Notes under the pieces: generated by a model | The model's database searches: none | The model's input: the letters and a program-made list of their open reading frames with translations, nothing else | Told to the model about the DNA's origin: nothing | Program-made: the position numbers and the translations under genes | Shown here: positions 25,699-34,869 of the stretch, in pieces | How the letters are laid out: each line of letters begins with the position of its first letter | How positions within the stretch are numbered: the stretch's first letter is position 1 | NCBI GenBank assembly: GCA_019115165.1 | Contig: DXEB01000009.1 | Span: 23,612 to 87,611, forward strand | Direction of reading: 5' to 3' | Origin: Candidatus Anaerotignum merdipullorum | Lineage (GTDB): Bacteria; Bacillota; Clostridia; Lachnospirales; Anaerotignaceae | DNA length: 64,000 bases

Positions 25699-25890
25699 TC
25701 ATCCTTGATCTGTAGACTTTTCCGTTTCTTCCGATTTTTTCTGATGAGAATCCATCTGTGTCTGTCGGAACCATTTCAGCAGCTTCCATACCTGTACCAA
25801 TACCAGAATCCCTAAAATCTTTATTGGAACATCCAAAAGCGTACTAAGTAGTTCCCATATCCATGCTGCGTAAAAATAAAATTCATACAT
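25699..25890 (-). CDS. Small membrane protein, 63 residues, unknown
   Basis: Not recognised. ATG at 25890 with a GGGGGTC element seven bases upstream. One or two hydrophobic stretches (about 3-20 and 23-37, LDVPIKILGILVLVQVWKLL) precede a hydrophilic C-terminus rich in Lys, Gln, Glu and Ser (about 41-63). The clear terminator just downstream supports a real transcript. No neighbours are close enough for an operon. Confidence 0.55.
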   Translation of the reverse strand: MYEFYFYAAWIWELLSTLLDVPIKILGILVLVQVWKLLKWFRQTQMDSHQKKSEETEKSTDQG

Positions 25891-26440
25891 CTTTGACCCC
25901 CACTTTCTATTTGCTCCTTGCCTCTCCCGTTGCTCTCACGTCAGCCCTGACTTCCTGGCAAACGATGGAACGCTGCCCCATTCCCGATGCAACATCTGCA
26001 TGTTTCCGCTTTCCACCCCTATCTTTCCATATATCTCCTGATGTTTCTTTTTTGTTTCATCATAATTTACCATTCAATCTTTGTCAAGCATGCAACCGCC
26101 TTCCCTCCATTGCTAACAAAAACGCGCTTCCAGAACAGCAAATCCTGCAAAAAAAGATATCGGTGCGTCATCTGCACCGATATCCTCCCAGCTGAAAAAA
26201 CAATAGCTCCTATCTATCTTCACATCATTTGCGTATGCAACCAGAACATATTTGTTCCACTGCAAGCAAAGTTTCCAAAGACCATTGCTTTGCCTTTCTT
26301 CTCGTTTTGATAAAGAATCTTGAAGTTGTCCTAATCAAAGCTCTCAATTACAGATACAGCATGCTATCTACCGCAGAAAGATCACATTTTTCCGCGTTCT
26401 GCTGTTGTCATCGAATGTTTTTCCGTTATTTTTTCATTCC
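25891..26440. other. Intergenic region with one minus-strand terminator
   Basis: About 550 bases without a supported gene. A strong minus-strand terminator lies at 26149-26184; otherwise T/C-rich sequence on the plus strand. Confidence 0.4.
26149..26184 (-). terminator. Terminator downstream of the PrsA-like lipoprotein gene
   Basis: Minus strand GATATCGGTGC / GCACCGATATC perfect 11-base stem followed by T7; about 260 bases after the lipoprotein stop. Confidence 0.88.
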
Positions 26441-27409
26441 TCATTGGAAACTTTCCAGATTTTCCCATGCCTCCGGAATTTTTTCCACCTCTTGGGCATT
26501 GATCATCGTCGACAGCCTATTCTCTACATAAGCAGACTGTACCGACTGACGATATGCTGTTTCCGCCATCGACTGTACTTCCACTTCATCCGGTTCTGTG
26601 ACGGAAAGTACCTTTAGAATAAAATAACTGTCTCCTACACGGATGGGGTCTGTGATCTGACCTTCCGTCAAATTTTCCGACAATCCAAACATCGTATTCA
26701 AATACTGCTGGTAAAGTGTCATTTCTCCGCCGGTTTCGCTGTTTTGTGCCGTTTGATCCACATCATACTGTTCAAACAATGCCGTAAAATCTTCTCCTGC
26801 TTTGGCTTTTTCCGCCACTTCCTGCGCTGTTTGCGCATCATTTACCATGATCGTATCAATGGTCCACTGCGTATAGTCATTGCGAAATTCCTTCGCATGT
26901 TCCAGATAATACCGTTCCATATCCGTTTGGTTTACTTCACACTCCGCAGCCAATGTATCATACACCACGGAATATAAGTAAGATTCTTCCATCAGTGTAT
27001 ACAAAGTTTCTTGATCTACGCCCATTTTCTCCAAGTCTTGTTCCGATACGCGCGTCAAAAATTCCTCTGCCGCCTCATGTGCCGCTGTCTTTTCTTCTTC
27101 CGTCAGCGTAATGCCATTTGCTGCCGCATAATTTTCCGCCGCTGCTACACTTTGGATCGTACTAAACGCCCGTTCCTGTACCAATTCTTCTCCGCTCATA
27201 CCGTCAAAGTCCATATTCCACACATCATCGCCTGCCGCAGAAACAAAGCTCTCCGTCGTTGTATATAAATAAACCATATACTCCGATTTCATCACATCTT
27301 TCCCGTCAATTCTGGCAATGACTTCATCCGAAAACGTACTCCCGCAGCCTGCCAAAAACAAAAGCCCCGTGATCCACAGACAAAATGCCCCCCATACTTT
27401 CTTCTTCAT
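26441..27409 (-). CDS. PrsA/SurA-like lipoprotein with parvulin-type peptidyl-prolyl isomerase domain
   Basis: Secreted, lipid-anchored foldase. Start at 27409 (MKKKVWGAF), 322 residues; a TTG two codons upstream is the alternative. Signal peptide with lipobox LFLAGC (Cys at about 22). SurA_N-like helical region (IARIDGKDVMKSEYMVYLY, about 32-50, onward), then a rotamase region with TIDTIMVNDAQTAQEVAEKA (about 188-207), GGEMTLYQQYLNTMFGL and GDSYFILKVLSV. The rotamase motif is degenerate compared with PrsA, so it may act as a chaperone. Monocistronic. Confidence 0.85.
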   Translation of the reverse strand: MKKKVWGAFCLWITGLLFLAGCGSTFSDEVIARIDGKDVMKSEYMVYLYTTTESFVSAAGDDVWNMDFDGMSGEELVQERAFSTIQSVAAAENYAAANGITLTEEEKTAAHEAAEEFLTRVSEQDLEKMGVDQETLYTLMEESYLYSVVYDTLAAECEVNQTDMERYYLEHAKEFRNDYTQWTIDTIMVNDAQTAQEVAEKAKAGEDFTALFEQYDVDQTAQNSETGGEMTLYQQYLNTMFGLSENLTEGQITDPIRVGDSYFILKVLSVTEPDEVEVQSMAETAYRQSVQSAYVENRLSTMINAQEVEKIPEAWENLESFQ

Positions 27410-27543
27410 AACCAATCACACTCGCTTTTGATTTTCTTTTTCGCTCCTTTTCAAAATCCGATTGATTTCTCCCACGAAAGAACGGATGTATGTTATCCGT
27501 TGTTTCGATATTGTTTTATTATACACATTTTTAACACAAAAAA

Positions 27544-30500
27544 CTATGCTTTCAGTCCTTGTAATAAATTTTTAATATAAAGCAGGCTTTTCTGCTCTTC
27601 TCCCTTCGGCAAACGGATGGTAATATACGGTGCAACCCCAGCCGTAAACAAATACCTGCCGCGGCTCTGTGCAATCAGTTGGGTCAGTTTTTCTGCATCC
27701 AACGGCGCATTTGCCAAAAATTCTACAACCACATTACTCCCTTTTTGACTGATTGCCGTGACTCCCATTTGATGCGCCTCTGCTTTGACCAGCACCAATT
27801 CCAACAATGTCTGCACGCTTTTCGGCAGATCTCCATATCGGTCTTCTAGTTCCTCCTGCATATCGTAATATTCTTCCATCGTCTGCACTGCTGCAATCTT
27901 TTTATACAAATCCATGCGCTGTTCCTGATTTCGAATATAAAAGTCAGGTAAATATGCATTCACATTTAGATCTACACTGGTTTCAAAGGTCTCTTCTGCC
28001 GGTTTGCCCTTCAGCCGCTCCACTTCTTCTTCCAACAACCGACAGTACATATCATAGCCTACCGCTTCCATATGTCCATGCTGTTCCGCACCCAGCAGAT
28101 TTCCTGCACCACGGATTTCCAAATCTCGCATGGCAACCTTAAATCCAGAACCGAATTCGGTAAATTCCCGTATGGTCTGCAACCGCTTTTCCGCTACTTC
28201 CTTCAACATCTTATCCCGCTGGTACATCAAATACGCATAAGCCGTGCGATTACTGCGCCCCACACGTCCACGCAGCTGATATAATTGCGACAGCCCCATA
28301 CGATCCGCATCCTGAATGATGATAGTATTGACATTGGAAATATCCATGCCCGTTTCGATGATCGTCGTACATACCAATACATCAATCTCACCGCCAATAA
28401 ACTCCTGCATGATGTTTTCCAATTCCCGTTCCGACATCTGTCCGTGGGCAAATGCAACATTGGCTTCCGGCGCTAATTGCTGCACGCGGAACGCCTCTTC
28501 TGCAATACTTTCCACTCGGTTATACAGATAAAACACCTGTCCACCTCTGCTCAATTCTCTGTGGATGGCTTCTCGTACAAATTCTGCATTATTTTCCATC
28601 ACATACGTTTGCACCGGGCGACGTTCCTGCGGCGGTTCCTCCAATATGCTCATATCGCGAATACCAGCCAAGCTCATATGCAGCGTCCGCGGAATGGGTG
28701 TTGCCGTCAAAGTCAGTACATCCACATTTTCCTTCAGCCGTTTCAGCTTTTCTTTATGCGCAACGCCAAAGCGCTGTTCTTCATCCACGATCACCAACCC
28801 CAAGTCCCGAAACCGAACGTCTTTGGACAAAATACGATGAGTACCAATGACAATATCAGAGAACCCTTTTTCCAGATTTCGGATGCTTTCTCTTTGCTGT
28901 TTTGCCGTACGGAAACGGGAAAGCAGCTCGATCTGAACCGGATATCCTGCCATCCGCTGCAAAAACGTCTGATAATGCTGCTGCGCCAAAATGGTAGTAG
29001 GTACCAGATACGCCACTTGTTTGCCATCCTGCACTGCCTTAAAAGCTGCACGGATAGCAACTTCCGTTTTTCCATATCCCACATCTCCGCAAATCAGACG
29101 ATCCATGACCTTTTCGCTTTCCATATCTTTTTTGACATCTTCAATGGCATTTAACTGGTCATCGGTTTCCTCAAAGGCAAATGCTTCTTCGAACTCTTTC
29201 TGCCAAAGAGAATCCGCATGAAAAGCAAACCCCTTTGCTGCCGCTCGTTTTGCGTACAGCGCCACCAAATCCTCCGCTAATATTTTCACAGCCGCTCTTG
29301 CCTTCGTCTTTGCTTTCAGCCAATCCTGTCCGCCCAGCTTATTCAATTTTGGCACCATCCCGCCAGAACCGATATATTTCTGAATCATATCCATTTGGTT
29401 GACCGGTACAAACAAATTTCCGCCGTCCCGATAGGAGATTTTCATATAATCCTTCTGCACACCTTCCACAGAAATCTTTTCCAGTCCACGGAATACACCA
29501 ATCCCATGATTGTCATGTACCACATAATCTCCAATGCGCAAGTCTGTAAAACGTTCGATTGCCGCACCTGTTTTTTTTCGTTTCCGCTTTTTCTTCTCTC
29601 CGCTTTTTCCGAAAATTTCATGATCGGAAAACACAGCCAAACGAATATATTCATATTGGAACCCTTTGGATAAAGCGCCTTTTGTCACCCAAATCGCGCC
29701 CTTTGGGATTTCTTTTTCCAATGTTTCCAGATACGCCGCTGGTAAATCCATATCCGTCAATTCCGCGGCAAATCTTTTGGCTCTGCTTCCGGTACCTGCT
29801 AAGATCACTGTACGATATCCCTGTCGCTTCAAATCCCGCAGTTCTTCACAAAATAAATCTGTGCGTTTGGAAAACGACGGGATAGAACGCACAGCAAAAT
29901 CCACTTGTGCCTTAGGTTGAAACAATGGTGTTTTTCTGGTAAGCCCCGCCATTAGCACCTGAGCAAATCCCTCCGCCTGCCGCAAGATATCCGTATAATC
30001 AAACAGCAGCCTACTTTGGGCAGGCAGCAGAAAGCCTTGGGCAATCCTGTTTTTCATACTTTCCTCGTATTCTGTGCGCAGTGTTTGCATGTGCTCTGCT
30101 AATCGCTGCGGCTCATCAAAACAAAGCACGGTATCCTGTGGAAGATACGCCAGCAGACTAACCGTATCTTCATAAAAATAGGGCAAAAACGTCCCTACCG
30201 AAGCAAAGCTATGCTCTGTCCGCAACCGCTGAATGTTTTCTCCAATCTGTTCCTTCAACCGCTGCACACCATCCGGTACGCCGCTGACTTCCATCGCGCG
30301 CAGCGCATCCTGATACTCTGCTTCTATTCGATCCGCTGCCTGTTTTGCACATGCCGCATCATATACCAGCTCCCGCATCGGAAAAATCGTCACCATCTCC
30401 ATCTTTTCCACGGAACGCTGTGTCTGTGCATCCATAGAGCGAATGCTGTCTATCTCATCATCCCAAAATTCAATCCGAACGGCGTCTTCTGCCGTCAGCG

Positions 30501-31047
30501 GATAAATATCCAAAATACCGCCTCTAAGCGCAAATTGTCCTGGACTCTCCACCAGTTCTTCTCTCTCATATCCCATCCATACCAGCTGCTGAGTCAAAGC
30601 CGTTAAATCCCTTTGCTCTCCCACCCGCAACTGCAACAAAAAACTGGAAAAGACCTCCTTTGACGGATATCTATCTAAAAATGCTTCCGCAGCCGCCACA
30701 ATCAGCGGACATTCACCGCACAGTAATTTTTCTACCACCAAAAATCGTTGACGGTTCATTTCCATGCTATGCACATCCGCGCTGTAAAACAGGATATCCT
30801 TTGCTGGATAATACATCCCTGATTTGGTAAAAAAGCGCATGTCTTCCAAAATTTCTTTTGCCCGTACCTCGCTATAGGTCAATATCACCATCGGGCGCTG
30901 CAAATGGGTTTGCATTCCAAACACCAAATGATTTTTTTCCACGTCAAGAACCCCTGTGGCAAACACAGGGGTGTCTTGATTGCGAATCTGTTGCAGCAGC
31001 GTCTGATAGCTCTCCAGTTCCAATAATGGTTCCGTCAGGCTTTTCAT
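27544..31047 (-). CDS. mfd: Transcription-repair coupling factor Mfd
   Basis: DNA translocase that removes RNA polymerase stalled at lesions and recruits UvrA. 1167 residues from 31047 (MKSLTEP); this start overlaps the pth stop as ATGA. Domains in order: UvrB-like N-terminal domain (about 30-330), RNA-polymerase-interacting CarD-like domain (about 485-560, DYVVHDNHGIGVFRGLEKI), RecG-like helicase with Walker A GDVGYGKTEVAIRA and DEEQ box VIVDEEQRFG, motif TATPIPRTL, LRGRVGR, then the TRCF C-terminal domain. Full family length. Co-translated with pth, an arrangement common in Firmicutes. Confidence 0.97.
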   Translation of the reverse strand: MKSLTEPLLELESYQTLLQQIRNQDTPVFATGVLDVEKNHLVFGMQTHLQRPMVILTYSEVRAKEILEDMRFFTKSGMYYPAKDILFYSADVHSMEMNRQRFLVVEKLLCGECPLIVAAAEAFLDRYPSKEVFSSFLLQLRVGEQRDLTALTQQLVWMGYEREELVESPGQFALRGGILDIYPLTAEDAVRIEFWDDEIDSIRSMDAQTQRSVEKMEMVTIFPMRELVYDAACAKQAADRIEAEYQDALRAMEVSGVPDGVQRLKEQIGENIQRLRTEHSFASVGTFLPYFYEDTVSLLAYLPQDTVLCFDEPQRLAEHMQTLRTEYEESMKNRIAQGFLLPAQSRLLFDYTDILRQAEGFAQVLMAGLTRKTPLFQPKAQVDFAVRSIPSFSKRTDLFCEELRDLKRQGYRTVILAGTGSRAKRFAAELTDMDLPAAYLETLEKEIPKGAIWVTKGALSKGFQYEYIRLAVFSDHEIFGKSGEKKKRKRKKTGAAIERFTDLRIGDYVVHDNHGIGVFRGLEKISVEGVQKDYMKISYRDGGNLFVPVNQMDMIQKYIGSGGMVPKLNKLGGQDWLKAKTKARAAVKILAEDLVALYAKRAAAKGFAFHADSLWQKEFEEAFAFEETDDQLNAIEDVKKDMESEKVMDRLICGDVGYGKTEVAIRAAFKAVQDGKQVAYLVPTTILAQQHYQTFLQRMAGYPVQIELLSRFRTAKQQRESIRNLEKGFSDIVIGTHRILSKDVRFRDLGLVIVDEEQRFGVAHKEKLKRLKENVDVLTLTATPIPRTLHMSLAGIRDMSILEEPPQERRPVQTYVMENNAEFVREAIHRELSRGGQVFYLYNRVESIAEEAFRVQQLAPEANVAFAHGQMSERELENIMQEFIGGEIDVLVCTTIIETGMDISNVNTIIIQDADRMGLSQLYQLRGRVGRSNRTAYAYLMYQRDKMLKEVAEKRLQTIREFTEFGSGFKVAMRDLEIRGAGNLLGAEQHGHMEAVGYDMYCRLLEEEVERLKGKPAEETFETSVDLNVNAYLPDFYIRNQEQRMDLYKKIAAVQTMEEYYDMQEELEDRYGDLPKSVQTLLELVLVKAEAHQMGVTAISQKGSNVVVEFLANAPLDAEKLTQLIAQSRGRYLFTAGVAPYITIRLPKGEEQKSLLYIKNLLQGLKA

Positions 31048-31727
31048 GCTTCCACCTCTTTTTTGATTTCCGCCGGCGCTTGAACCGCCTGCGGTTGTTG
31101 TTTCACTTTTGGCGCTTTTGGACGCTGATTCATGCGGTTCATTGCTTCTGACATACCACGGCGTAAAATCCACTCCACCGCTTCCACCGCTTTCTCCATC
31201 CCGCTTTCCATCAACGGCATCGTATCCGCGTCAAATTTCGCCAGCACATAATCTGCTAAATCCCAACCGTTTGGTTTCTCTCCGATTCCCACCTTAATCC
31301 TGCCGAATACATCCGTCCCCATCAGCTGGATAATATTACGGATGCCATTGTGTCCTCCATGACTGCCTTTTTCCCGCAGACGGATTTGTCCTGCGGGTAA
31401 AGAAGTATCATCATAAATTACCACAAATCGTTCCTGTGGAACTTTATAAAAATTCACAATGTCTCGTACACTTTCCCCACTTAAATTCATAAATGTCTGT
31501 GGTTTGACCAGCATCACCTTGCGTCCTGCAATCTCACCATTGCCAACCAAAGCTTTGTGTTGAAATTTTGTTACTGTTATATCATATTTCTTTGCCAAAC
31601 GATCAATCACCAAAAATCCCACATTATGTTTGGTCTGTTCATATTCCTTTCCTGGATTACCCAAACCAACAATCAAAAATAGATCTGATTCCTTTTTCTG
31701 ATTTCGAATTTTATCAAATAAACCCAT
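31044..31727 (-). CDS. pth: Peptidyl-tRNA hydrolase
   Basis: Recycles peptidyl-tRNA dropped from ribosomes. Start at 31727 (MGLFDKIRNQ) behind GGGAGGAC; 227 residues. Catalytic features: GLGNPGKEYEQTKHNVGF (about 20-37, catalytic His), PQTFMNLSGESV (Asn), YDDTSLPAGQIRLR and GSHGGHNGIRNII. An N-terminal 16-residue extension (FDKIRNQKKESD) and a C-terminal Lys/Pro/Gln-rich tail (about 205-227) make it longer than the usual 190 residues. Coupled to mfd by overlap. Confidence 0.96.
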   Translation of the reverse strand: MGLFDKIRNQKKESDLFLIVGLGNPGKEYEQTKHNVGFLVIDRLAKKYDITVTKFQHKALVGNGEIAGRKVMLVKPQTFMNLSGESVRDIVNFYKVPQERFVVIYDDTSLPAGQIRLREKGSHGGHNGIRNIIQLMGTDVFGRIKVGIGEKPNGWDLADYVLAKFDADTMPLMESGMEKAVEAVEWILRRGMSEAMNRMNQRPKAPKVKQQPQAVQAPAEIKKEVEA

Positions 31728-31775
31728 TTTTCTTGTCCTCCCAGTCAGACTGTGCTCCACAACGGAAAGCCCTCA

Positions 31776-31796
31776 TTCCAGAATGAGAGCTGTTTT
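31776..31796 (-). promoter_or_regulatory. Hairpin in the pth-mfd leader
   Basis: CTCATTC / GAATGAG with flanking AGC/GCT pairs between the promoter and the pth start. On the plus strand it is followed by T5. Could be a leader hairpin; role unclear. Confidence 0.35.
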
Positions 31797-31829
31797 TCTG
31801 TTCTATAAAAATGAAAAAATCCTTTACAG

Positions 31830-31859
31830 AGTATAGCACAAATCTCAATCACAGTTCAA
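31830..31859 (-). promoter_or_regulatory. Sigma-A promoter for pth-mfd
   Basis: Minus strand TTGAAC (31859-31854), 18-base spacer, TATACT (31835-31830), about 100 bases before pth. Confidence 0.6.
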
Positions 31860-32203
31860 TAGAAAACCGTGCGGATCTTCGCATGTATCTGCCATTCTTA
31901 AGTTCCAAGAAGAAAATTATACTGCAACGGAAGCAATAAGCCCGCTTCTTTCTACAGCTCCGCCAATCATCTAATCACCGTCGTTTTGATTGCATAGTCA
32001 GCCAAAATAACCATTGCTTGCCGGCGACCAACCATTAAGAAGTTTTGCAGCCAAAAGCCGGTTACGCACACTTTCCTATTTTCAGAATTTCTTCTATGAC
32101 AAAGAAGATTCCTAGTATAGTTCGCCTATCATTTCATCCTGTCCGTCATGATATTCATAATGTCCCTTATGTTTGATACCAATCTGTATGATTATTCTGC
32201 ACA
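31860..32203. other. Intergenic region with a possible gene remnant
   Basis: No supported gene. A minus-strand stretch at about 32110-32200 reads GIKHKGHYEYHDGQDEMIGE then a stop, which looks like protein but has no ribosome binding site and is cut off by the ldhA terminator upstream. Confidence 0.3.
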
Positions 32204-32249
32204 TAAAAAGCAGAGAGAATACACGATATGCCGCATTTCTCTCTGCTTT
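32204..32249 (-). terminator. Terminator after D-lactate dehydrogenase
   Basis: Minus strand AAAGCAGAGAGAA / TTCTCTCTGCTTT perfect 13-base stem, then a T tail. Confidence 0.9.
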
Positions 32250-32297
32250 GCTCTATTTTATTTGATTTAAGTCCGCAGCGCACTTCCGACGGGACGC

Positions 32298-33278
32298 TTA
32301 TTTTACTTCATTTACCAATTCTTCCCCAGCCAAGAATGCTTTTGCGTTATCCAATGTTACCAGAGCCATCTGTTCCAAAGCTTCTTCTGTCAAGAATGCC
32401 TGGTGACCAGTAATCAATACCTTATCATTATTCATCAGTCTCATCAGTGTAGGGTCTTTTTCTGCCAGATCGCTTCTGTCTTCAAAGAAGTATTCATGCT
32501 CTTTTTCACAAACGTCCATACCTACGCCTCTGAATTTTCCGGCCTCTACTGCGTCAGCCAGCGCTTCGGAATCTACCAGACCGCCACGTGCAACATTGAT
32601 GAAAATAACGCCGTCTTTCATCTTTGCAATTGCATCTTTATCGATCATATGTCTGGTTGCAGGCATCAGCGGGCAGTGAATAGAAATTACGTCGGAACGT
32701 TTGTACAGTTCATCCAATTCCACATATTCCAAATCCAGATTAGGGTTAGGGAATGCATCATAAGCGATGATATTCATTCCAAGTCCTTTCAGATTTCTAA
32801 TCATGCACTGACCAATTTTACCTGTGCCGATGATACCAGCCGTTTTTCCAACCAGCGCAATACCGTCCAAACCTGCGATGTCAAAATTGAATTTTGTGGT
32901 TCTTGCATAAGACAGATGTGTCTTTCTGTTTACAGCCATCAGCAATGCAAGACCATGTTCAGATACAGATTCGGGGGAGTAACCGGGTACTCTCAGAACA
33001 GGCAAACCGCATTCTTTTGCAGCATCCAGATCTACACTGTCGAAACCTGCGCAACGCAGCAACAGAACTTTGATACCCAGATCTTTCAGTTTATGTACAA
33101 CTTCCGCAGGAACTTCGTCGTTTACGAAAGAGCAGGTAGCATCATGACCAGCTGCCAGATGTGCTGTTGCGGGTGTCAGTCTTTCATCAAAAAATGTGAT
33201 TTCATAGCCGTATTTTTCAGCCAAAGGACCAAAAGAGGTTTTCCAGTAAGATTTTGTGTCAAAAAATGCGATTTTCAT
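32298..33278 (-). CDS. ldhA: D-2-hydroxyacid dehydrogenase, D-lactate dehydrogenase type
   Basis: Reduces pyruvate to D-lactate with NADH, a fermentation end step. 326 residues from 33278 (MKIAFFD) behind AGGAGGAG. Rossmann motif GIIGTGKIGQ (about 150-159), catalytic Arg in NVARGGLVD (about 232-240), Glu in the GMDVCEKEHEYFFEDRS stretch (about 258-274) and His in ITGHQAFLT (about 293-301). The EKEHEYFFED segment is diagnostic of the D-LDH branch of the family. Monocistronic with a strong promoter. Confidence 0.92.
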   Translation of the reverse strand: MKIAFFDTKSYWKTSFGPLAEKYGYEITFFDERLTPATAHLAAGHDATCSFVNDEVPAEVVHKLKDLGIKVLLLRCAGFDSVDLDAAKECGLPVLRVPGYSPESVSEHGLALLMAVNRKTHLSYARTTKFNFDIAGLDGIALVGKTAGIIGTGKIGQCMIRNLKGLGMNIIAYDAFPNPNLDLEYVELDELYKRSDVISIHCPLMPATRHMIDKDAIAKMKDGVIFINVARGGLVDSEALADAVEAGKFRGVGMDVCEKEHEYFFEDRSDLAEKDPTLMRLMNNDKVLITGHQAFLTEEALEQMALVTLDNAKAFLAGEELVNEVK

Positions 33279-33372
33279 TTCAAAACTCCTCCTAAATGTA
33301 AAGTAATAGTAAAAAATGAATAGCAAACAGACTGCATGCATCCCGCTAAATAGAATATTTTTCCACATCTGT

Positions 33373-33390
33373 TTGTCTTACTTTTAACAA
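33373..33390 (-). promoter_or_regulatory. Candidate Rex-type operator at the ldhA promoter
   Basis: Minus strand TTGTTAAAAGTAAGACAA overlaps the -10 box. The left half is a perfect TTGTTAA Rex half-site; the right half matches TTAACAA at 4 of 7. Rex control of D-LDH by the NADH/NAD ratio is common in Clostridia; here it is inferred. Confidence 0.35.
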
Positions 33391-33417
33391 TATAATCCAT
33401 TTTACCTATTTTGTCAA
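33389..33417 (-). promoter_or_regulatory. Strong sigma-A promoter for ldhA
   Basis: Minus strand perfect TTGACA (33417-33412), 17-base spacer, TATATT (33394-33389), leader of about 105 bases. Confidence 0.85.
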
Positions 33418-33718
33418 CCGACTCTCTGAAAAATTGTGAGTTTTGCCAACGACTTTTTTTCGTTCCAAACAAAAAAACGCATGGTTTCACACAAATATTT
33501 GTACTGATTTTTGTACAACATTTTATTCCATTTTATTCCGCTTCGATGGCAGCACGTTGTTCCAACTCTCCCGGTTTGTTGTCCGGCACTACTTCTGCAT
33601 TTCCTATATTTCCATCGTATTATCTGATGCTATACTAAAAAACCTCCAGCCCTATTTTCTCTTGGATATTTTCATCAAAACATATCGTTCTCTCCTTTCT
33701 GCTCATAAATTTTATGAC
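33418..33718. other. Intergenic region between ldhA promoter and prs terminator
   Basis: About 300 bases, T-rich on the plus strand, no gene, repeat or RNA recognised. Confidence 0.4.
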
Positions 33719-33760
33719 AAAAAGACCACGTTTACGGCAATCTCCGAAAACGTGGTCTTT
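33719..33760 (-). terminator. Terminator after prs
   Basis: Minus strand AAAGACCACGTTT / AAACGTGGTCTTT perfect 13-base stem, then TTTTTG. Confidence 0.92.
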
Positions 33761-33787
33761 CTTTCTCAATGCGCGAAATGCTGCCTA

Positions 33788-34747
33788 TCAATCAAACAGC
33801 TGAGAGATGGAAATCCCTTCATGAATGCATCTGATTGCATCTGCAAACAGGTCATCCACAGATACTGTTGTAATTTTCTTAATTCTTTTATCTTCTGGAA
33901 GCTCAATGGTATCCAATACCAGCAATTCCGTGATAGCAGAATCTTCAATCCGCTTAATTGCCGGTCCGCTCAATACCGCATGAGTACAGCAAGCATCTAC
34001 TTCCACCGCACCTCTTTCTTTCAGTGCATTGGCAGCATTGGTAATCGTGCCTGCAGTATCAATCATATCGTCTACCAAAATGACCTTTTTGCCTTTGACA
34101 TCACCAATGATGTTCATAATTTCGCTGACATTGGCTTTGGGTCTGCGTTTATCGATAATTGCCAGAGGAATGTTCAGTCTTTCCGCAAACGCTCTGGTTC
34201 TGGTAACACTGCCCAGATCTGGAGACACGGCAACAAAGTCCTTCAGTTCTTCCCCGTATTTTTGTTCATAAAAACCAGTCAGCAACGGGCTGCCAATCAG
34301 ATTATCTACCGGAATATCGAAGAAGCCCTGAATTTGTGCACAATGCAGATCCATGGTCAACACACGGTTTGCACCAGCGCTAGTCAGAATATTTGCTACC
34401 AGTTTCGCACTAATGGGATCCCTTGCTCTTGCTTTTCTATCTTGTCTTGCATAACCATAATACGGCATTACCGCAGTGATTCTGCCGGCAGAAGCGCGCT
34501 TCATTGCGTCAATCATAATCAGCAGTTCCATCAGGTTATCATTCACCGGGTAAGATGTGGACTGAATGATAAAAACATCCGCGCCACGGATCGTTTCATT
34601 GATTTTGACAGAGATTTCTCCATCGCTGAATTTTTCCACTTCCGCATCGCCTAAGGTCATGCCCAGTCGTTTGGCAATTGCTTCCGCCAATGCGCGGTTG
34701 GAATTACAGGCAAATACTTTCATATTGCTGCCGGTTGAATAAATCAT
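33788..34747 (-). CDS. prs: Ribose-phosphate pyrophosphokinase (PRPP synthetase)
   Basis: Makes PRPP from ribose 5-phosphate and ATP for nucleotide, His and Trp synthesis. 319 residues, ATG at 34747 behind GTAGGGGGAC. Motifs: [10 protein letters not shown] (about 42-51), [20 protein letters not shown] (about 97-116, ATP/flexible loop), [18 protein letters not shown] (about 131-148), and the PRPP-binding loop [12 protein letters not shown] (about 218-229). The glmU-prs order is shared with many Firmicutes; glmU ends 122 bases upstream. Confidence 0.97.
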   Translation of the reverse strand: MIYSTGSNMKVFACNSNRALAEAIAKRLGMTLGDAEVEKFSDGEISVKINETIRGADVFIIQSTSYPVNDNLMELLIMIDAMKRASAGRITAVMPYYGYARQDRKARARDPISAKLVANILTSAGANRVLTMDLHCAQIQGFFDIPVDNLIGSPLLTGFYEQKYGEELKDFVAVSPDLGSVTRTRAFAERLNIPLAIIDKRRPKANVSEIMNIIGDVKGKKVILVDDMIDTAGTITNAANALKERGAVEVDACCTHAVLSGPAIKRIEDSAITELLVLDTIELPEDKRIKKITTVSVDDLFADAIRCIHEGISISQLFD

Positions 34748-34869
34748 GTTTGTGTCCCCCTACGTTCACTTGTGCTTGTATTTTGTCTGATTGCCATTTT
34801 TCGTCAGCATATGCTGCTAATCTTATGTTACACCCATCTTTCGCTGATTTCAACACAAATCGACAGAAT

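Noticed and set aside
33443..34654. Plus-strand frame of 403 codons opposite prs
   Set aside because: Complete antisense overlap with prs; composition is that of a reverse-strand shadow.
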